This document shows, one piece after another, positions 8,619 to 18,237 of a stretch of 64,000 nucleotides of DNA (positions are counted from its first letter, which is position 1; every line of letters starts with the position of its first letter). The DNA is from Mucinivorans sp044433505 (GTDB taxonomy: Bacteria; Bacteroidota; Bacteroidia; Bacteroidales; Rikenellaceae): NCBI GenBank assembly GCA_044433505.1, contig JAWXTM010000002.1, positions 17,228 to 81,227 on the forward strand, given 5' to 3'. Made by a program: the position numbers and the translations under genes. The notes under the pieces are model-generated. The model saw only the letters and a list, made by a program, of their open reading frames with translations, was not told where the DNA came from and did no database searches.

Positions 8619-9761
8619 ATGAAATTTACTATTAGTAGCTCCACCCTATCGTACAACCTCCAAGGTGCAGGTAAAGTAATTAACAACAAGAGTACTCTGC
8701 CTATTCTAGACTGCTTCCTCTTTTCAGTTGAAGGCAACGAACTTAGAGTTACTGCCTCGGATGGCGAAACAACCCTTTCGAAGACTCTACCTATTGATAA
8801 TCTGGAGTCTAGAGATGGCGTGGTGGCAATCCCTGCACGCCGCATACAAGACTCTATCAAAGAGTTTGCCGAACAACCCCTCACCATCTCAATAGATGAG
8901 GAGAATTGGGGAATTACCGTTGTGTGGAGTAGCGGTAAGCTAACAATTCCTGGTATTACTGGTATTGCCTACCCTAAGGCGCAGAGCCTTAATGAGGAAC
9001 AACTCACTTCATTTAGCATCACCTCTGGGCTGCTCAATAAGGGTATCACCTCGACCATCTTCGCTACGGCTGACGATAGCCTACGCCCAGTGATGAACGG
9101 TATCAATATAGCCCTTAGCCCAAGCGACATTACCTTTGTTGCAACTGATGCCCATCGCCTAGTGCGCTTTGTGGATAGTGAGGTTAGTGCCCAAGGCGTT
9201 AGCTCGTTTATTCTGCCTGCTAAACCTGCTCACCTGCTTCGCTCGCTGCTGCCAAAGGACGAGAGTGCTGAGGTTAGCGTGCAGTATGACCACAAAAACG
9301 TTATCTTTACTATGGACAAGGCAACCTTGGTGTGCCGCCTAATCGAGGGTAACTTCCCGAACTACAATGCAGTAATTCCTAAGAATAATGATAATAACCT
9401 GAGCGTCGATAGGCTTGAACTACTATCAGCCCTTCGCCGTGTGTCGGTATGCTCGTCAGCCTCTAGCGGACTTGTGCACCTAGATCTTAACGACAATGTG
9501 CTAACCATCACTGCTCAAGACCTTGACTACGATACCTCGGCTATGGATAGCATCCAGTGCGAGTACTCTGGCGACCCACTGAAAATTGGGTTTAAATCAC
9601 CATTCCTACTCGATATTCTCAGCAACCTAGATTGCTCAGACATCCTAGTGAAATTCTCGGACGCTTCTCGCCCAGGGCTATTTATGCCTGTAGAGAGTGA
9701 TGAAAATGAATCGACCACCTCGGTGCTTATGCTACTAATGCCACTTTTCCTTAACGCTTAA
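8619..9761 (+). CDS. dnaN: DNA polymerase III beta subunit (sliding clamp)
   Basis: The 380-residue product matches the family length (about 370-380). It shows the three repeated clamp folds, with family phrases such as LPILDCFLF near the N-terminus, ATDAHRLVRF in the middle and the C-terminal LLMP segment. The beta dimer encircles DNA and tethers polymerase III and other proteins during replication. It is not next to dnaA here; instead it is followed, with a 1-base TAATG overlap, by an exonuclease gene, then a LysM protein and ruvB. The predicted promoter lies 258 bases upstream with a family B repeat element in the leader, which may affect its expression. Confidence 0.97.
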   Translation: MKFTISSSTLSYNLQGAGKVINNKSTLPILDCFLFSVEGNELRVTASDGETTLSKTLPIDNLESRDGVVAIPARRIQDSIKEFAEQPLTISIDEENWGITVVWSSGKLTIPGITGIAYPKAQSLNEEQLTSFSITSGLLNKGITSTIFATADDSLRPVMNGINIALSPSDITFVATDAHRLVRFVDSEVSAQGVSSFILPAKPAHLLRSLLPKDESAEVSVQYDHKNVIFTMDKATLVCRLIEGNFPNYNAVIPKNNDNNLSVDRLELLSALRRVSVCSSASSGLVHLDLNDNVLTITAQDLDYDTSAMDSIQCEYSGDPLKIGFKSPFLLDILSNLDCSDILVKFSDASRPGLFMPVESDENESTTSVLMLLMPLFLNA

Positions 9762-10522
9762 TGGAACTAAAACTAGAACGCCCATTGGTCTTTTTTGACC
9801 TCGAAACAACTGGTACTGATACCGCAACGGATAGAATCGTAGAGATGAGCTTCATAAAGCTTCTGCCTTCGGGAGAGCGTGAGAGCCGTACCAAACGAGT
9901 TAACCCTACTATACCAATCCCTGTTGAGGCATCCAACGTACACGGCATTTATGATAAAGATGTAGAGGGTGAGCCTGAGTTTTCACGCTTTGCACGCTCG
10001 CTCAAAGAGTGGTTAGAGGGGTGTGATTTGGCTGGATATAACTCCAATAAGTTTGATGTTCCGCTCTTGGTGGAGGAATTCTTGCGGGCTGGTGTGGAGT
10101 TTGATATTAATGAGGTAAGACTCGTGGATGTACAAAACATCTTCTTTAAAAAAGAGCCTCGTACGCTTAGTGCGGCATACAAATTCTACTGCGGTCGTGA
10201 AATTGAAAACGCACATAGCGCAAAGGCCGATATTGAGGCAACCTGCGATGTGCTGCTAGCCCAAATCGAAAAGTATGGGGATATTGGCACTACGGTCGAA
10301 GAGCTATCTTCATTCTCTACCATTGGAAATAATGTTGACCTTGCTGGGCGCATAGTTCGAAATGAGAGGGGCGAAATGGTCTTTAACTTTGGTAAGCACA
10401 AGGGTAAAAGAGTAGAGGATGTCTTTAGAAGTGAACCTTCGTTTTACTCGTGGATGATGGGGCGTGACTTCTCGCTCGACACCAAGCGAGTCATTGAAAA
10501 GATTAAGAATAATATGAAGTAA
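9761..10522 (+). CDS. DEDDh 3'-5' exonuclease (DnaQ/epsilon-like)
   Basis: This 253-residue protein has the DnaQ-type exonuclease fold. Exo I is FFDLETTG with Asp13 and Glu15, exo II is the NSNKFD segment near residue 93, and exo III is HSAKADIEAT with the catalytic His and Asp. A separate C-terminal module of about 50 residues (FNFGKHKGKRVEDV...YSWMMGRDF) is the type found after many Bacteroidetes exonucleases. It overlaps the dnaN stop by one base, which suggests translational coupling and a role in replication proofreading or repair. It may serve as the epsilon subunit, but that is inferred from neighbourhood. The family assignment is firm; the gene name is left open. Confidence 0.9.
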   Translation: MELKLERPLVFFDLETTGTDTATDRIVEMSFIKLLPSGERESRTKRVNPTIPIPVEASNVHGIYDKDVEGEPEFSRFARSLKEWLEGCDLAGYNSNKFDVPLLVEEFLRAGVEFDINEVRLVDVQNIFFKKEPRTLSAAYKFYCGREIENAHSAKADIEATCDVLLAQIEKYGDIGTTVEELSSFSTIGNNVDLAGRIVRNERGEMVFNFGKHKGKRVEDVFRSEPSFYSWMMGRDFSLDTKRVIEKIKNNMK

Positions 10523-11944
10523 ATGAAATATATCTTTATAATACTGTTTTTTATATGTACTCTAGGGGTAGGGAGCGCAGTAGCGCAAGAAAATGCCGAT
10601 AGAGTAAAAATCTCGTCGACTATGACCGAGATTGATGGGGTGCGCTTTGCTGTGCACAGTGTGGCAAGGCGTGAAGATCTCCAAGATATTGCCGCTGCCT
10701 ATGGCGTAAAGGCAAATGATATTGTGCGCTATAACCCTCAAGCAAGAGGGAAACTCAAATTCCGTTCTAGTCTGCTGATACCTATCTCTGCTATAGATGA
10801 ACCAGATGATATTGACAGTACTACAATGGATGATACTGAGCTAGATCCTGCCGCACAGGACTCTCTATTGCTCGATGTGCTTTCTCGCAGCGTCTTTGAA
10901 TTTGGGCTGGTGCGACAGCCAAATGCCAATGAACCTCTTGAAGTTAAGCTGCTATTGCCTTTTGGCATAGAAAATAGTAACGCAAAAAAGGGCTTTGTGG
11001 AGTTCTATAATGGTTTTTTACTAGGTTTACAGGAACTGGGTTCGGGTCTTAATCTAGAGGTAATCTCGACTAATCGCACAAGGGAGCGTGCCGAGGAAAT
11101 AGTTCTCGATAGTATGCTCTATAACGCCAATGTTATTATCGGGCCCGTCTACGAAGAAGAAATGGCAGTGATTGCCCCTTATGCAGCTTGCCTACAGATA
11201 CCCGTATTCTCACCCCTTGTAGCCTTTAGCGCAGAGCTTAACCCCTACGTGGTGGAACTTGCCCCAAGCGTAGAGTATCAATGGGATGCCATCAAAGAAC
11301 TAGTCGCCCAAGACAACGTAAATGTAATTGTCATTGAGCACCAAACCCAACAAAACAAGGCTGCAATGAGTGCCGTAGAAAGCTACCTTAACCCATTGAG
11401 CCATAGGGTAGCCTACGAAAATAAATTCACTAATGTAAAAAATCTCTCAGAGCACCTCTCTCGCTCGCTGCCAAACCTAATCTTCTTGCCAGTGGATAGC
11501 GAGCTAGTGGTGGAGGAAATCCTTACTCGTTACAGCTCGCTCAATGCACAAGGACTCTACAACATAGCCTTTGTAGGAACTCCTCAATGGGCACGCTTCT
11601 CGAAGATTAATATGGAACTGTTCTATAAACTCAGTGTAAGCTACCCAGCATCATACCACTACGATAGAATGATGAGCCCTGCCTCTGAGGTATTTAGCCG
11701 CTATGTGACAAAACACAGCCTAGTGCCAACGCTCTTTTCGATGCGTGGCTACGATGCAGCTAAAATCGCTGTAGGGGAATTGCTCGATACCGCAGATAAA
11801 CTATTATACTCCATTACAACCAATGTCACACAACCTATCCAAACCCCCTATGACTTTGAGCTAATGGACAACTCCTCTAAAATAGAAAATACTAAATGGC
11901 CATTGGTGCAATATAAACCTAACTTTACCATAGAAGTGCGATGA
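10523..11944 (+). CDS. Exported LysM protein with periplasmic-binding-like fold
   Basis: The 473-residue protein has a signal peptide (hydrophobic residues 4-20, cleavage near SAVAQ). A LysM-like domain follows at about residues 40-90 (VHSVARREDLQDIAAAYGVKAND...NP), a module that binds peptidoglycan. The remainder (about 140-470) resembles a type I periplasmic-binding protein, with phrases such as PFGIENSNAKKGFVEFYNGFLLG and VIIGPVYEEEM. The usual fate is the periplasm, attached to the cell wall. The ATG directly abuts the exonuclease stop and its own stop overlaps ruvB by 4 bases, so it sits inside a replication/repair operon whose logic is unclear. The ligand is unknown. Confidence 0.8.
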   Translation: MKYIFIILFFICTLGVGSAVAQENADRVKISSTMTEIDGVRFAVHSVARREDLQDIAAAYGVKANDIVRYNPQARGKLKFRSSLLIPISAIDEPDDIDSTTMDDTELDPAAQDSLLLDVLSRSVFEFGLVRQPNANEPLEVKLLLPFGIENSNAKKGFVEFYNGFLLGLQELGSGLNLEVISTNRTRERAEEIVLDSMLYNANVIIGPVYEEEMAVIAPYAACLQIPVFSPLVAFSAELNPYVVELAPSVEYQWDAIKELVAQDNVNVIVIEHQTQQNKAAMSAVESYLNPLSHRVAYENKFTNVKNLSEHLSRSLPNLIFLPVDSELVVEEILTRYSSLNAQGLYNIAFVGTPQWARFSKINMELFYKLSVSYPASYHYDRMMSPASEVFSRYVTKHSLVPTLFSMRGYDAAKIAVGELLDTADKLLYSITTNVTQPIQTPYDFELMDNSSKIENTKWPLVQYKPNFTIEVR

Positions 11945-12951
11945 GCGAAATACGCAAAATAGAAAAAGTGCGGGACGAAGAACTTGACCAACAAATCAGA
12001 CCCTCGGAACTAGCACACTTCTCGGGACAAGATAAAATAGTAGAGAATCTACGCATCTTTATCAAAGCCGCCATTATGCGTGATGAAGCCCTAGACCATA
12101 CACTGTTGCACGGCCCCCCAGGACTCGGTAAAACTACGCTTGCCAATATCATTGCATCGGAGCTAGGTGTGCAACTTAAACTCACCTCAGGGCCAGTGCT
12201 CGATAAACCTGGTGATCTGGCTGGGCTACTCACCTCACTCAATGAGGGGGACGTGCTCTTTATTGACGAGATTCACCGCCTTAGCCCAATCGTTGAGGAG
12301 TATCTGTACTCTGCAATGGAGGACTATGTGATTGATATTATGTTGGATAAGGGTGCTGCGGCACGCTCCGTACAGATTAAATTGAAACCCTTTACGTTGG
12401 TGGGAGCAACTACTCGTAGTGGGCTACTGACATCGCCACTTAGGGCACGCTTTGGTATTCAGTGCCATTTGGAGTACTATGATAGTGTAACGCTTCAGGG
12501 GATTGTGACCCGTTCGTCGGGGATATTGGGTATAGATATTGTGGCAAGTGCAGCCCAGGAGATTGCACGTCGTTCACGTGGTACGCCACGTATCGCCAAT
12601 GCGTTGTTGCGCAGGGTACGTGATTTTGCTATGGTTGAGGGTACAGGTATTATTGACTTGGCTATTACTCGTCGAGCTTTGGAGGCACTAAATATTGATA
12701 AGTGTGGACTAGACCAGATGGATAATAAGATACTTCGTGCTCTTATCGAGAAGTTTGGAGGGGGGCCAGCTGGCATTACCACTATTGCTACGGCAGTGGA
12801 GGAGGATGCGGGTACTGTAGAGGAGGTCTATGAGCCATTTTTGATAAAGGAGGGTTTTTTGAAGCGTACTCCTCGTGGTCGTGAGGCAACGGACAAGGCT
12901 TACGAGCATATTGGGATGAGCCGAGGTGTTGTCGAGGGTTCGTTGTTTTAG
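11941..12951 (+). CDS. ruvB: Holliday junction branch migration helicase RuvB
   Basis: The 336-residue product is of normal RuvB length. Walker A GPPGLGKTT is at residues 58-66, Walker B with DEIHR at 109-113, and the sensor and arginine-finger region (GATTRSGLLTSPLRARFG) follows. The C-terminal winged-helix domain ends in FLKRTPRGREAT. RuvB hexamers drive branch migration of Holliday junctions together with RuvA. The start overlaps the preceding stop (ATGA), indicating translational coupling. A family A palindromic repeat follows the stop and separates it from the convergent dnaX. Confidence 0.97.
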   Translation: MSEIRKIEKVRDEELDQQIRPSELAHFSGQDKIVENLRIFIKAAIMRDEALDHTLLHGPPGLGKTTLANIIASELGVQLKLTSGPVLDKPGDLAGLLTSLNEGDVLFIDEIHRLSPIVEEYLYSAMEDYVIDIMLDKGAAARSVQIKLKPFTLVGATTRSGLLTSPLRARFGIQCHLEYYDSVTLQGIVTRSSGILGIDIVASAAQEIARRSRGTPRIANALLRRVRDFAMVEGTGIIDLAITRRALEALNIDKCGLDQMDNKILRALIEKFGGGPAGITTIATAVEEDAGTVEEVYEPFLIKEGFLKRTPRGREATDKAYEHIGMSRGVVEGSLF

Positions 12952-12956
12952 TTTGC

Positions 12957-13137
12957 CATAGCTTGTATTATTACGAACTAAGTCAAGAAAGTTTTTTGGG
13001 TGCCGCTGGGCACACCAGATGTTTTAGTTTGTTAGTGCTTGTATTGTAGCAAACTAAATAATGAAAGTTTTTTGGTTCTTTTGTTCACAAAAGAACCAAA
13101 AAACTTTCTTGATTTAGTCTGTAATACTACAAGCTCA
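12957..13137. repeat. Family A repeat: half copy plus full palindrome
   Basis: This lies between the convergent ruvB and dnaX. A truncated left arm (12958-13000) is followed by a complete palindrome. The palindrome's core at 13063-13108 is a perfect 21-bp stem (starting GAAAGTTTTTTGG) with loop TTCA; outer arms AGTTTGTTAGTGCTTGTATT and GTAATACTACAAGCT are imperfectly paired. The upstream phrase GGGCACACCAGATG is shared, inverted, with the copy near 21.63 kb. It could act as a two-way terminator. The rest of the 12952-13208 gap shows nothing coding. Confidence 0.8.
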
Positions 13138-13208
13138 TAAAAGAATCAATGACCCCAGAAGCACTAGGGGCACTGTGTTATAATCTACTGACTCAAACTC
13201 TGCTGCAA

Positions 13209-14918
13209 CTAAAGAGTTAAATCGAGAGCCTCACGCAGCTCCAAAACACTACTGTTCTTTGCGGCTAGGCGTTCGAGCTTCTGCTGAATCGTAACAGGCT
13301 TATCGACAACAACCTCCTCGACAACAACTATCTCAAGTGGCAACTTAAAACCAAAAAGAGCCAGCATATCACGATCAATATCAACCATAGAACGCTCTAT
13401 CTCGCTCTGCATCAGCTCATTCGGCACACTCAAAACAATCTTGCTATCCTCAATGCGTGCACTGCTCAAAGCCAAAGCTGTACGAGGCTTCTGGCGACTC
13501 TCCCATAGCGCAATCAGCTCTGAAAAACGACTATGAAGTATTGCTACACCCTCGCTATGCGATAGCTGTGGAACTTCTGCCTTAACCTCTTTTGGAGTTA
13601 CATCAGGGCTTTTTTTTTGAACGCTATTTATTGAAAATCCAAGTGAAGGGGTAGCAGGTGTAACTGGCTGTGGTGCAGGTGTTGGAGCAGGTGCAGGTTG
13701 TGGCACTGGCACTGCAACTGGTTGTGGAGCTGGTTGGGGTGCAACTGGCTGTGGTGCTGCGCCCTCTACTACTTTGGGTAGTGGAGTGGCTGCCACTCTT
13801 GGTGCACTAACATCTGTGGCAACAAGTCCTGCAAGCTTCATCAATACCAGCTCGACGTGCAGCCTACGTGAGGATGCCACCTTATAGCCTGCCTCAGCCA
13901 CCGACACTAGATTAATCGCCGAAAAAAGCACTCCCACATCACAACCCTGAGCCACACTGCGATAGCTCTCTGCCACGTTGCCCGACATTTCCAGTAGCGA
14001 GAAGGTTTGAGGATTTCTAGCCACCAACAGATTGCGCAGGTGATTACCCAGACCGCTAAGGAAGTGATTGCCATCAAATCCACCGCTAAGAATCCTATTA
14101 TAGAGCAGTAGCATTCCCCCGAAATCCCCACGTGATGCCATTTCCATCACCGAGAAGTAGCTCTTAAAGTCCAGCACGCCGAGCGACTCTGCCACCTCGC
14201 TAAAGCGAAGTTCCCGACCACAAAACGACACCACCCTATCAAAGGTTGAGAGCGCATCACGCATCCCCCCATCAGCCCTTTGGGCAATGATATGTAGCGA
14301 TTCATCGTCGCTAGCAACACCCTCGCACTCTGCAATATAGCGCAAGTACTCGACTATATCTTCGACCCTAATACGGTTAAAGTCATAGATTTGGCAGCGA
14401 GAGAGAATGGTTGGCAATATCTTGTGTTTTTCGGTAGTAGCCAGTACAAAGATAGCGTGAGCAGGTGGTTCTTCAAGGGTCTTTAGAAAGGCATTGAAGG
14501 CGGCAGACGAGAGCATATGCACCTCATCAATAATATAGACGCTATACCTACCAATCTGTGGTGCAACACGCACCTTGTCGTTAAGCGAGCGAATATCCTC
14601 CACACTATTATTACTTGCGGCATCCATCTCGTGGATATTAAAGCTCCTATCGGCAGCAAATGCCACGCAGCTTTCGCACTCACCACACGCCTCTCTTTCG
14701 GGCGTTGGGTTCAAGCAATTTATCGCCTTTGCAAAGATGCGAGCGCACGTAGTCTTACCCACCCCACGAGGCCCTGTAAAGAGGTATGCGTGAGCTAAGT
14801 GTCCCTCGCTAATTGCATTTTGGAGGGTTTGGGTAATATGCCTCTGCCCCACCACGCTGCGGAAGGATAGGGGGCGATACTTACGTGCCGATACGATAAA
14901 TTCCTTGTTCTCAGTCAT
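13209..14918 (-). CDS. dnaX: DNA polymerase III gamma/tau subunit
   Basis: The 569-residue clamp-loader ATPase has Walker A GPRGVGKTT (49-57), four zinc-binding Cys (68, 78, 81, 84), Walker B with DEVH (131-134) and the clamp-loader domains to about 370. A Pro/Gln/Ala/Val-rich linker (about 385-430) precedes the tau-specific C-terminal domain. At 13610-13618 the coding strand has nine A in a row (codons 434-437, just after the linker). Loss or gain of one A, or a -1 ribosomal shift, reaches a stop within five codons, giving a gamma-like product of about 438 residues. The gene follows ileS with 17 bases between, likely as one operon. Confidence 0.96.
   Translation of the reverse strand: MTENKEFIVSARKYRPLSFRSVVGQRHITQTLQNAISEGHLAHAYLFTGPRGVGKTTCARIFAKAINCLNPTPEREACGECESCVAFAADRSFNIHEMDAASNNSVEDIRSLNDKVRVAPQIGRYSVYIIDEVHMLSSAAFNAFLKTLEEPPAHAIFVLATTEKHKILPTILSRCQIYDFNRIRVEDIVEYLRYIAECEGVASDDESLHIIAQRADGGMRDALSTFDRVVSFCGRELRFSEVAESLGVLDFKSYFSVMEMASRGDFGGMLLLYNRILSGGFDGNHFLSGLGNHLRNLLVARNPQTFSLLEMSGNVAESYRSVAQGCDVGVLFSAINLVSVAEAGYKVASSRRLHVELVLMKLAGLVATDVSAPRVAATPLPKVVEGAAPQPVAPQPAPQPVAVPVPQPAPAPTPAPQPVTPATPSLGFSINSVQKKSPDVTPKEVKAEVPQLSHSEGVAILHSRFSELIALWESRQKPRTALALSSARIEDSKIVLSVPNELMQSEIERSMVDIDRDMLALFGFKLPLEIVVVEEVVVDKPVTIQQKLERLAAKNSSVLELREALDLTL
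13610..13618 (-). promoter_or_regulatory. Putative A9 slippage site in dnaX
   Basis: The coding strand reads CAA AAA AAA AGC. With one extra A, or a -1 shift, the frame continues AAG CCC TGA (stop at 13603-13605). With one A fewer it reads GCC CTG ATG TAA. Both products would stop at 438-439 residues, right after the Pro-rich linker, as expected for a gamma form. Confidence 0.5.
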
Positions 14919-14935
14919 TTTTTATTAGAAATTCT

Positions 14936-17900
14936 CTATGATTGTTTAGAAATTGCTATTGTAAGTTTAATTTCGTCGATTTCGATTTCAGTTCCATTCA
15001 CATCAGGGGATATGCACACTGAGCTAGAGAGAGTTTGCTGAGCAATATATTCACTAAAGTTCACTACGGCTTTGTCCGTAAGGTCACAAGAGCTAATATT
15101 CAGAGCAATTCGATCGGTTACTTCTAGTCCGCTATCCTTTCTGAGGTTTTGCACACGGTTAACGATTTCACGAGCAATGCCCTCTTCCTTTAGCTGATCG
15201 GTTAGGGTAACGTCCAGAGCAACGGTGAGTTGTCCTTCGCTAGCCACTAGCCATCCTGGCATATCTTCCGAAGAGATTTCCACATCTTCACGTTGTAGGG
15301 TGATGGCAGTTTCACCAAGCGATAGTGCATACTCTCCACTACTTTCTAGTTCAGCGATTTGTTCTTGGCTCAAAGAGCTAACGGCAGCCGCAATACTCTT
15401 CATCTGCGCACCATACTTTTTGCCCAATACAGGGAAAATTGGCTTAATGCGCTTAGTTATCACGCCAGTAGTATCGGTAATATACTCAACCTCCTTAACA
15501 TTTACTTCGCTGAGAATCAAGTCCTCGACAGCACTAATTTGCGCTTGAAGCTCTGGGTTAAGTACAGGAATAATCATCTTCGAGAGTGGTTGGCGCACTT
15601 TTATTGAGACCTTACGGCGCAGAGCCAGTACCATTGATGTAGCACGTTGGGCAAGTGCCATACGAGCCTCTAGTTCCTTATCAATCTTAGCTTCGTCTGC
15701 CACTGGGAACTCACTCAGGTGAATAGAACCGTTGCCACCCATATCTCCAAAGAGCTGCTCTGTGATAAATGGTGCAATAGGTGAAGCTAGTTTAGCAACT
15801 GTTATAAGGCACTCGCTAAGGGTTTGATATGCCGAGAGTTTATCTTGTGTCATCTCGCCACCCCAGAATCTCTTACGGTTCAATCTAACGTACCAATTCG
15901 AGAGGTTTTCCCCCACGAAGTCTTGGATTTCACGTGCCACAGGGGTTGGGTCATACCCTTCGTAGCACTCCGTAACTCTCTTAACCAGAGTATTTAGTAG
16001 TGAAATAATCCACTTATCAATTTCTGCACGTTTTTGCAAAGGTACTATTTCCTCCTCACCGCTAAAGCCATCCACGCCAGCGTAGAGAGCAAAGAATGAG
16101 TAGGTATTAAAGAGCGTTCCGAAGAATTTGCGGCGCACTTCATCCACCCCATCAGCATCGTACTTTAGGTTATCCCAAGGTTGAGAATTGCTAATCATAT
16201 ACCACCTTACAGCATCAGCACCGTAGGTTTCAAGTGCCTCGAATGGGTCAACACCATTACCAAGACGCTTGCTCATCTTATTGCCATTCTTATCTAGCAC
16301 GATACCGTTCGAGATGATATTTTTGAATGCCACGCTATCAAACAACATTACCGAAAGTGCGTGAAGCGTAAAGAACCATCCACGAGTTTGGTCAACGCCC
16401 TCTGCAATAAAGTCCGCTGGGAAGTTTGGTGGGCAATTCTCGCCACCCGTTGCCCCCATATAGTGCTGCTGTGCGTAAGGCATAGCACCGCTATCGAACC
16501 ACACATCAATCAGGTCGCTCTCTCTACGCATTGGTTTACCGCTCTCTGACACCAAAATCACATCGTCAACATAAGGACGGTGAAGGTCTTTTATCTCAAA
16601 GTCAGCCGTGAGTAGCCCTGCTGCCTTACTCTTTTCGATTTCAGAGGCGAGTTGCTCACGGCTACCGATACAGATCATCTCCTCTCTATCTTCCGTAGCC
16701 CAAATCGGTAGAGGTGTTCCCCAATACCTTGAGCGTGAAAGATTCCAATCCACCAAGTTTTCTAGCCACTTACCAAAGCGACCGCTACCAGTCGAGGCTG
16801 GTCGCCAATTAATTGTATTATTTAGTTCAATGAGTCTATCTTTAACCGCTGTGGTGCGAATAAACCACGAGTCCAATGGATAGTAAAGCACTGGTTTGTC
16901 AGTTCTCCAGCAGTGTGGGTAGCTGTGGGTATGCTTTTCAATCTTAAATGCAAGCCCAGCAGCTTTCAACCACATACATATCTCCACATCGAGGCTTTCG
17001 TCCTTGTCAGTTTTGGTTGCATCATAAGCATTTTTAACGTACTTCTCTGCCCATTCTTTATATTCTTCTGTCACATATCCCGAAACATACTCTGCGTCCA
17101 ACTCCCCAATGCTAAAGAACTTACCGCTCTTATCGACCATTGGGTTTTCCTTGCCTGCCTTATCAAGCAACATAAGTGGAGCTATACCATTCTGCGTTGC
17201 AACCCTCTGGTCATCAGCACCAAAAGTAGGGGCAATGTGCACAATACCTGTACCATCCTCGGTGGTCACAAAGTCACCACAAATAACTCTAAAGGCATCA
17301 AGTCCACCTTCAGTTACTGGCTTAATCCAAGGCAATAACTGTTCGTAGCGCATTCCCGCAAGCTCACTGCCCTTAAATCTTTCGACCACAGTGTACTCAT
17401 TCTTGCCCATTACCTTTTCTAGGAGTGGTTCACCAAGAATAACCGTCACATCCTCTTTGGTGTAAGGGTTAGTAGTCTTAACCTTAACATAAGTGATTCC
17501 CGACCCCACTGCCAGAGCAGTGTTGCTAGGAAGCGTCCACGGGGTAGTAGTCCAAGCCAAGAAGTAAGCATCCTGTCCCACAACCTTAAACTGCGCAACG
17601 CAGGTAGTATCCTTAGTGTCACGATAGCACCCTGGTTGGTTCAACTCGTGGTTCGAAAGCCCAGTACCTGCCGCAGGTGAGTATGGCTGAATAGTGTAAC
17701 CTTTATACAAAAGTCCCTTCTTATATAGTTCACTAAGTAAGTGCCATAGGGTTTCGATATAGTCATTCTCGTAGGTGATATAAGGGTTATCCATATCCAC
17801 CCAATAACCCATCTTCTCGGTCAGCGAACGCCACTCTTTGGTATATTTCATTACCTCCTCACGGCACTCCCTATTGTAATCATCAATAGAAATCTTAGTA

Positions 17901-18229
17901 CCAATATCCTCTTTGGTAATGCCAAGTTTCTTTTCGACACCAAGCTCTACTGGCAGACCGTGAGTATCCCAGCCAGCCTTGCGCTCCACTTTAAAGCCTT
18001 GAAGAGTCTTGTAGCGACAAAAAACATCCTTAATGGTACGTGCCATAACGTGGTGAATACCTGGTGTGCCATTTGCCGAGGGAGGGCCTTCAAAGAAGAC
18101 AAAGCTAGGTGAATCGCTCGTGCGACCCTTTATAGACTCAGCAAAAGTGCCCTCTGCTTTCCACTTCTCTAATATTTCGTCGGCTATTTTTGGTAGCGAT
18201 AGCCCACCGCTATACTGTTTAAATTTCAT
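14936..18229 (-). CDS. ileS: Isoleucyl-tRNA synthetase (long, eukaryote-like type)
   Basis: The 1097-residue class I synthetase charges tRNA-Ile. The HIGH-type signature appears as GTPGIHHVM at about residues 53-61, inside FEGPPSANG. The CP1 editing insert is present (TTTPWTLPSNTALAVG region), and the KMSKS loop appears as NKMSKRLGN near residue 650. The anticodon-binding domain and a long C-terminal extension follow. Length and the HIGH variant fit the second IleRS lineage, which includes eukaryotic enzymes and is usually insensitive to mupirocin; that property is known for the lineage and was not tested here. The start is 8 bases after the glycosyltransferase stop and the stop is 17 bases before dnaX. 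Confidence 0.96.
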   Translation of the reverse strand: MKFKQYSGGLSLPKIADEILEKWKAEGTFAESIKGRTSDSPSFVFFEGPPSANGTPGIHHVMARTIKDVFCRYKTLQGFKVERKAGWDTHGLPVELGVEKKLGITKEDIGTKISIDDYNRECREEVMKYTKEWRSLTEKMGYWVDMDNPYITYENDYIETLWHLLSELYKKGLLYKGYTIQPYSPAAGTGLSNHELNQPGCYRDTKDTTCVAQFKVVGQDAYFLAWTTTPWTLPSNTALAVGSGITYVKVKTTNPYTKEDVTVILGEPLLEKVMGKNEYTVVERFKGSELAGMRYEQLLPWIKPVTEGGLDAFRVICGDFVTTEDGTGIVHIAPTFGADDQRVATQNGIAPLMLLDKAGKENPMVDKSGKFFSIGELDAEYVSGYVTEEYKEWAEKYVKNAYDATKTDKDESLDVEICMWLKAAGLAFKIEKHTHSYPHCWRTDKPVLYYPLDSWFIRTTAVKDRLIELNNTINWRPASTGSGRFGKWLENLVDWNLSRSRYWGTPLPIWATEDREEMICIGSREQLASEIEKSKAAGLLTADFEIKDLHRPYVDDVILVSESGKPMRRESDLIDVWFDSGAMPYAQQHYMGATGGENCPPNFPADFIAEGVDQTRGWFFTLHALSVMLFDSVAFKNIISNGIVLDKNGNKMSKRLGNGVDPFEALETYGADAVRWYMISNSQPWDNLKYDADGVDEVRRKFFGTLFNTYSFFALYAGVDGFSGEEEIVPLQKRAEIDKWIISLLNTLVKRVTECYEGYDPTPVAREIQDFVGENLSNWYVRLNRKRFWGGEMTQDKLSAYQTLSECLITVAKLASPIAPFITEQLFGDMGGNGSIHLSEFPVADEAKIDKELEARMALAQRATSMVLALRRKVSIKVRQPLSKMIIPVLNPELQAQISAVEDLILSEVNVKEVEYITDTTGVITKRIKPIFPVLGKKYGAQMKSIAAAVSSLSQEQIAELESSGEYALSLGETAITLQREDVEISSEDMPGWLVASEGQLTVALDVTLTDQLKEEGIAREIVNRVQNLRKDSGLEVTDRIALNISSCDLTDKAVVNFSEYIAQQTLSSSVCISPDVNGTEIEIDEIKLTIAISKQS

Positions 18230-18237
18230 AGTATTAC

